In this document: in pieces, positions 47,695-56,142 of the stretch | Numbering within the stretch: position 1 is the first letter of the stretch | Layout of the letters: every line of letters starts with the position of its first letter | NCBI GenBank assembly: GCA_009103225.1 | Contig: RHPI01002619.1 | Coordinates: forward strand, 62,070 to 118,211 | DNA from: Chlorokybus atmophyticus | Lineage: Eukaryota > Streptophyta > Chlorokybophyceae > Chlorokybales > Chlorokybaceae | Length of the DNA stretch: 56,142 bases | Direction of reading: 5' to 3' | Notes under the pieces: model-generated | The model's database searches: none | Told to the model about the DNA's origin: nothing | The model's input: the letters and a program-made list of their open reading frames with translations, nothing else | Program-made: the position numbers and the translations under genes

Positions 47695-48334
47695 TCCGTG
47701 AATGAGATTTGCTTCTTTTGTGGAGCGAGTTGAGTAACAACAGCAAGCCAGGACAAGGCAAATCAATGAGAGCAGTGCCGGCACCATACTGATGCGGTAT
47801 GAGAGAATGCAATGCAGTATACTTCAGATGTATATAAGCAGCGCAAGTAATCTTTAGTACTTGCAATGTGAATAGGTTTACTTGTACAAATGCTGTCGTG
47901 CAGCCAAGGGGAGCGCCCTGCAAAGAACTTGATGTGGACAGTTTGCTCAGTGTAGTTTACCCTGGTTGTCCTTACCGTTGTCACAAGCCACGTTCTTTGC
48001 AACAAACTCCGGAAAATAAATAGCAAGGCAGCAAGATACAATGTACTGCGGCATGTTGGTGACTGACACAAAGAGGCTGCCAGCAGCAGCAGTCAGAGCC
48101 CTGAGTTGAACTCTGCTGGTGACTGACAAGGCCGACAGGGTTTACCAAATGCAGTAGTGATAAATCCCATAGCATCAACAGTATTTACCAAGGTGCGCAT
48201 TGCAAGCTGCTGTGCCCCTGTTGCTTGTGTAGCGCGACAACATATGTGAACTTGCACTGCTTGTGCTCTACATGTCACCATCTACAACCGCCTGACATAC
48301 TCTCTCGCCTCTGCAAGTCCCAGAATACTTACTG
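47695..48334. other. Intergenic downstream of MSI1
   Basis: 640 bases holding the 3' flank of the MSI1-like gene (minus). No gene, RNA or clear repeat is seen. Confidence 0.35.
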
Positions 48335-51057
<2,723 letters not shown>

Positions 51058-52799
51058 ATGGCTTCCGTTGCATCTGCTGCTGTGGTTTCTTCCCGTTCTG
51101 TGGTGTCTGCTGCTGCCTCCACCAGCGGGCGGCGGCAGTCAGCGGTTGCCACGCCGCATGCACCAAGGAGGGGAAGGCAGCACAGGTCTAGCTTCTACGG
51201 GAGCAACGTCAGCGTTGGCGCTGTGTCCATACCTACTAGTGGCGCTCAGCGCTGCTGGCAGCCAGTGCAAACATCCGCCGTGTTGGAAGCTGAACGACCT
51301 ACAGACGTGGCTGCTTCGCCTTTGACAGGTGCTTGTAGTACAGAGTGTTGTATAATATTTTTGCACTGTCGACGTACATGTGTCTCTCAACATTTGTATA
51401 TGGTAGATGCGCAAAATGACGTTGTTAATTTGCCCGTTATGTGTCTGGTGTTGGGCTGTCTCTGCTGCAGGTCACTCCACTGCACAAAAACTATTTGCCA
51501 GCAAGCAGCTCTGTTGATATCAAGTGTTCCCTGTCCCGATTTTGCACCAAACTGAGAACTTTATGTTCTTGATGCAGACGTTAAGAAGCGTGTCAGTACC
51601 GTTCACCGCAAGACAAAGGAGACGTCTGTGGAAGTGACTATCAATTTGGATGGCACCGGTGAATGCATAGCTGACACTGGCATCCCTTTCCTGGATCACA
51701 TGATTGACGTACGTGCATTGCCTCTGGCAGCAGTTGGTTTCAAACCATTGTACTCACATTGTTGTTCATGAGGATGCTGATGGTAGTGAAGCAGATGTTG
51801 CATGGCAGCTGCATGCATGATACGCCACAACTTGACTTGAATGCCTCTTATATGCTGTGCAGCAATTGTCATCGCATGGGCTGTTTGACTTAGTGGTCAG
51901 AGCTCAAGGGGATACACATATCGATGACCACCACACCAATGAGGATATTGCTCTTGCCCTCGGCCAGGTAAAGCAGTTGTCGGCAGTGACGATGAGCCAT
52001 GTACTAGGTCCTCTCAGTCAAGCAGTTGTATGCATGTCTGTGGCCATTAATGTGTGGTTGTAATTAGGCCCTGGCCAATGCGCTTGGTGACAGAAAGGGT
52101 ATTCATAGATTCGGAGACTTCTCAGCACCTCTCGATGAGGCGCTCGTGCATGTTGTGCTGGTAAGGTTGCTGGGGCACCGTCTGCGGGAGTTAGCCTTGG
52201 GCTTATTGGCTCAATATGCATGCTGACAACCTGATGCTGCTTGCAGGACCTGTCCGGTAGGCCGCACATGAGTCATGATCTCAACATCCCTACATCACAT
52301 GTTGGAAAGTACGATACACAGGTACTCGTTGTGTGTGTTGTGCATCTGGCGCACTCTGTTGCTTACATATGCTTTACTGATGTCTGCAGCTCGTCGAGCA
52401 TTTCTTCCAGTCTCTAGCAAACACCTCTGGCATGACGCTGCATATCAGACAGGTATGACAGAGCAGAGTTTTACCAGCATGTGGCTTTCTGACTTTGCTG
52501 GTTGGGTCAGCCGGAGTTGATTTGCATCAAGTGATTGTGTCGTGTTGCCCAACACTGATGCTGCTTCACCATTGCAGTTGGCTGGTCGCAACTCTCACCA
52601 CATCATTGAAGCCACTTTCAAGGCGTTTGCGCGCGCCTTGCGGAGGGCAACAGAAGTTGACCCGCGGCGTGCAGGAACAATACCGAGGTAGGCGCTACAT
52701 CATGCAGTTGTACCTTTGCGGTGAATTGGTGTCCCTTTGATGGAATCCGATTCTGATCGAGTGTCTTGCAGCTCAAAAGGAGTGTTGACTCAACAGTAG
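51058..52799 (+). CDS. IGPD: Imidazoleglycerol-phosphate dehydratase, plastid (histidine biosynthesis)
   Basis: Eight exons (51058-51328, 51578-51708, 51863-51967, 52068-52160, 52247-52321, 52390-52452, 52578-52687, 52772-52799); 291 aa. It dehydrates imidazole glycerol phosphate to imidazole acetol phosphate in plastid histidine synthesis. The first about 90 residues are a Ser/Ala/Val/Arg transit peptide. The core begins [17 protein letters not shown], followed by [11 protein letters not shown], the metal-binding [43 protein letters not shown] and the second metal motif [21 protein letters not shown]. It ends SSKGVLTQQ as in plant and bacterial HisB. The metal-ligand His and Glu residues are all present. 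Confidence 0.95.
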
Positions 52800-55038
52800 C
52801 TGCTGTGCAAGTTACATCGTTGGGGATGGTTAGTTGGCAGCTCTCGACAACCGCAACTGCGCATCTGCTTGCGTATAATGTGCGAGGACATGCGGGGTTG
52901 TTGTAGTCTGGTTCAGGCATTCTCTGCGGAGACTGCCAGCATGTTTTAATAATGGAAGACACAGCTTGTATAGTGCCTCATGGTTGCTTCGCGTCTTGGG
53001 TGCATGTATCTCATTGGTCAGTTGACTTGGTGTCTTGGGTGTTGGGCGCTATCACCTGCGAGTGACACAACTGCATGCCTCCGTGGCTGATCGGACAAGC
53101 GCAACATTGCACCAAGTTGTATTGCCCCTTTTAAATGGCTGAGTTATGTCAATTCGTGCAACTTTGCATGCAATTGGGCATTTTGCGTCAATTAGTAGCT
53201 TTGCAAGTCTAGCGGGAGAGGAGACGTATCAATGTGAATTAGTAAGTTGATATCTGATGTGCGTGCGTGTTGGTGTCTGAGGATAGGCATGGCTGTGTGG
53301 TATTTGTTTGAACGCTTTGTGAATCCATAATAGAGTTTCTGTGATTCAGGCCAAAAGCTGCAGCGCATGTGTGTGGGTCGACATCACTACTGTCAAGCCA
53401 TAAATGCGAGTGGAAGCGCGTACACACGCGAATTCCCCATTCCTTCATTTATACACTGCACGCAGCCGGCACATGACATGTGATTCTACGCGTATGCCAT
53501 TTGTCATGTCGGTTGATGCGTGTGTGTCAGTTGTGCTGTAGTGTGCGTTCACTCAGATACTGTGTGCATATTGTCTGGGCTGTGTGTGTATTTTGATGGT
53601 CTTTGTGTTTGTGTGCATACGATTGTGTGAGTGCTGTGTGTTCCTGGTATGTGTGTGCCGCACATATCACAACTACACTCTATGCGGCATACAGAGTAGT
53701 TGAGTTTGCATGGGCATGCATTACGCATGTGCTAGCATACGTGGCATGCTCGCACACAGTGCCAACAGCCACAGAGTGTATCGCGGTGATAACAACACGA
53801 AGAAGCCATGAGACCCGGGCCCACCTTACAACACCAGTCCAATCACCACACATCGACAATGATGGCATACGTTACGAGTAGCCAGCACATCACCTGTGAT
53901 GCTGGTACATGTATCTGTTTCCACCTAGCCCCCACTCCTACCATGCCACACACAATGCACCATTCGGTAACCAAAGTCACACACCTGCATTAAGCGAAGT
54001 ATGTAGACTTTTTTGCAATGTGTGCATCTGTTTGTGGCTGCGTGTGGGTATGTGTGTGCCTGTTCGTAGGCTGTTTGTTGAGTGTGCAGTTCATAGTTGC
54101 TGTGGGTATCATTGAGTGTGTCAGTTGGTGACTGCTTGTGGCTGTGTGTGTAAGTCCGTTGTTGTTGTGTATATAAGGGGTATGGTACGGGGTATGGTAC
54201 TGTGTGTGGACAGCGCAGCTCGTAGTCGCTATGCGTTTGCAAGCGTGCTTCAGAACTGTGCGTGTGTGCGTGCGAGCCACTGTTAGGTGCATAACTGCGT
54301 GTGCTTGTACAAGTGTGTGCTGCTTGCAGGACATGTACGCACACGCGCAGCCTTGTGTGCATGCACTTAAAGGCGTTGTGCTGAGTGTGAGTATCTGTTG
54401 CAAAGTTGCATGTGGTTCTGCAGTTGCACAACCAACACTGCATGTAACAGTCATCAAACACGCCAAGGTAGTCAAGGACACGTCTTTAAATACCTGCTTT
54501 AGAAAACAACACATGTTGTCTGCATGCTCAGGACGATGTGACTATGTTCAGCTGGTATATGTACAACAAGCATATATATCAGCATGGAAGCATGACAGCC
54601 ATCAGTGATGATTGGCATTTATCGAGCAGCACGGGGAATAGTTTCGTGGCACATATTTTCACACAACTGCATCACGATAGGTCATTACCACAAAGTAAGT
54701 ATGCACACACAGCAGCAGAAGCATGGCAATGCAATATTCAAGTAGTCAGGTAAACATTCGCGACAGGGAGACATAAGTAGGGCTGAAAGAATGCTTGATT
54801 GATAATCAAGAACAATGCGATGAAACGTATATACACAAGCTACCAACTACAGTGCCAATGAATGAATGAATGAATGACTAAGTACCCCTACAATGCAGAA
54901 CGATACAAAAAAAACAGCCAAGCCAACTACAAAAAGGCCTGTCGACACATGTCCGCCAAAAATCACGAGGCAAAATTCGTCAGCCAAGCTCCTCCAGCCC
55001 AGCTCCTCAGTTCAAAACTGATACATCCACTGATACAA

Positions 55039-55041
<3 letters not shown>
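52800..55041. other. GT/CA-rich intergenic region
   Basis: 2.2 kb without an exon-like ORF. Long degenerate TGTG/CACA stretches (53240-53660, 54020-54330), a 12-base tandem duplication GGGGTATGGTAC (54176-54199), and a GAATGAAT run (54857-54877). The first about 200 bases are the IGP dehydratase 3' flank. No RNA gene was recognised. Confidence 0.45.

Positions 55042-55073
<32 letters not shown>
55042..55073. repeat. (CT)n microsatellite, 32 bp
   Basis: A pure CT run just past the stop codon of the propeller-like gene (minus), in its likely 3' UTR, where it is a GA repeat. Confidence 0.9.
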
Positions 55074-55077
<4 letters not shown>

Positions 55078-55080
55078 TTC

Positions 55081-56142
55081 CTAGTACACTGTGGCCTGCG
55101 AGATGCGGTTGGGTCCGTTGGCGTCGTTGAAGACGAGGCGGAGCTCAAAGGCGCCGGGCTTGAGGGCAGGAACGGTGACGGTCTGAGACAAATTGTGTGT
55201 GAGTGTGTGTCGACAGAGGTCGTGTGTGTAGCATGAAGAGATGCGTGCGAGTTTGGGGGGGGTGACACATACACACCTGCAGGTGGTTGGCGGAGGTGTC
55301 TACAGCGTTGAGGGCGGTACCGGCAGCCCAGCTGGTCGCTGTGGCAGGGGTGGCCGAGCTCTGTGTGGTTGTGATTGACACGAACCCATCATGAGACGAA
55401 GCAAAGAAGCGAACCAACCAATCAAGTGTATCACACACATGTGCGAGAACAGCAACCATAACAACAACAACCCCTGCCACACGCGCACACTGATCACCTT
55501 GTAGTAGAGGAAGGATGGGAGGACGTCGGTGACGTATGAGACGTACAGCTGGCCCTTGAAGGAGGCCAGGGCAGGACCCTGCATTTGGGCGTGCATGTGT
55601 GTGTGTGTGTGTGTTTGTGTGAGCGTGATGGTGGGAGAGTTAGAGTGAGAGAGAGATACATACCTTGAGGGAGTTCTCCGTGCCGATGTTGAGAGGTGCG
55701 CTCCATGTGGTTCCGGTCGTCGTGGAGGCAAGGCGCAGCTGACCCGCGGTGGTGGAGGAGCCCAACCTGAAGTCCATTACCATTGTTGTAGTAATTGTTG
55801 CTGTTACCCTTCACTGACCAACACATTCGCACACTCTCACCTCCACCCAATGTACAGCGCATTCCCGAACACGGCCGCCCCGACGGTGGAGAACGTGACG
55901 GTCGGCGCGGGCAGCGTGGAGGCCAACGCCCATGAAGAGGCAGTCAGAGGGGAAGAGGAGCGAAGGACCCTGTGTTGGTGTGGGTATGTGGGTGGGTATG
56001 TGGGGGTGGGTGGGCGTGTTGTTTGTTTACCTGATGGCGCCTGTGGCGAGGTCTGGGTAGATGGCGTAGAGGAGTGTGCCGAATTGGATGAGCTGGGGCC
56101 TCTGTGTGCCACATCAACACAACTCAGCTCATGCACGTGCAC
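55081..56142 (-). CDS. Secreted propeller-like (sialidase/BNR-type repeat) protein, 3' end
   Basis: Partial; the 5' end is beyond the right edge. Exons on the minus strand: 56101-56031, 55969-55841, 55766-55664, 55578-55498, 55360-55277, 55182-55081, all phase-consistent, 190 codons visible. Repeated short strands of the type FGTLLYAIY, FGNALYIGW and FKGQLYVSYV alternate with SS/ST-rich turns such as TGTTWSAPLNIG. This resembles the blades of sialidase-like beta-propellers. The last exon (TVTVPALKPGAFELRLVFND) looks like a capping strand. No catalytic Asp-box (SxDxGxTW) is intact in the visible part. The family is a guess from repeat form, and the function is unknown. Confidence 0.6.

Noticed and set aside
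54204-54608. 135-codon ORF in the GT-rich region
   Set aside because: Composition follows the GT-rich repeats (Cys/Val-rich). No family resemblance and no splice context.

Overview
The window is nuclear DNA of a green plant-lineage organism, most likely a chlorophyte alga. The evidence is dense GT-AG (and some GC-AG) introns; several plastid-targeted proteins (protoporphyrinogen oxidase, an MFP1-like thylakoid coiled-coil protein, a Rubisco-LSMT-type SET methyltransferase, histidine-pathway IGP dehydratase); two hydroxyproline O-arabinosyltransferases, which are typical of Viridiplantae; and long Ser-Pro/Pro-rich runs of the kind found in algal wall glycoproteins. No virus, phage, plasmid, CRISPR array, rRNA or tRNA was recognised. 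All exon models were built by hand from splice sites and reading frame. Every full model is an exact multiple of three with phase-consistent junctions.

Region A (1-28.6 kb) is a duplication-rich accessory block. It holds one complete gene for a very large modular subtilase (20773-28579, minus; 18 exons, about 1875 aa): signal peptide, I9-like propeptide, proteinase-K-type catalytic domain with intact Asp/His/Ser, beta-sandwich and PPC-like modules, an approximately 290-residue Pro-rich rod, four thrombospondin type-1 repeats, EGF and CGVC modules, a transmembrane segment and a cytoplasmic tail. Next to it is an intact 224-aa class I SAM methyltransferase (18365-19726, minus). Both families recur as copies. 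There is the 3' half of a second subtilase-like gene at the left edge (1-2947, plus), a frameshifted copy (15346-16545, minus), and a heavily deleted relic (17085-17945, plus). Each of these three has a methyltransferase copy converging on its 3' end: broken copies at 3298-4640 and 13625-14981, and the intact gene beside the relic. Between these lie an MFP1-like coiled-coil gene (5291-9852, minus), a 426-bp pogo/Tc1-like MITE inside a 1.5-kb AT-rich island (10.2-11.7 kb), and a stand-alone 84-aa SWIB-domain gene (12401-12859).

Region B (28.6-41 kb) begins with a divergent promoter shared by the subtilase and plastid protoporphyrinogen oxidase (29073-32729, plus). It continues with a small cyclophilin-like gene (33409-34159, minus) and two head-to-head arabinosyltransferase paralogues (34292-37267 minus, 37742-40509 plus). 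These enzymes would modify hydroxyproline-rich proteins such as the rod of the neighbouring protease, so a link to cell-wall or matrix biology is plausible but inferred.

Region C (41-56 kb) is ordinary housekeeping: proteasome ATPase RPT3, an LSMT-like SET protein, the RBBP4/MSI1 histone chaperone, IGP dehydratase, and at the right edge the 3' end of a secreted propeller-like protein. Many introns and intergenic gaps are rich in GCATGC and in alternating GT/GC runs. The most unusual content is the multidomain membrane-anchored subtilase together with its co-duplicated methyltransferase partner.
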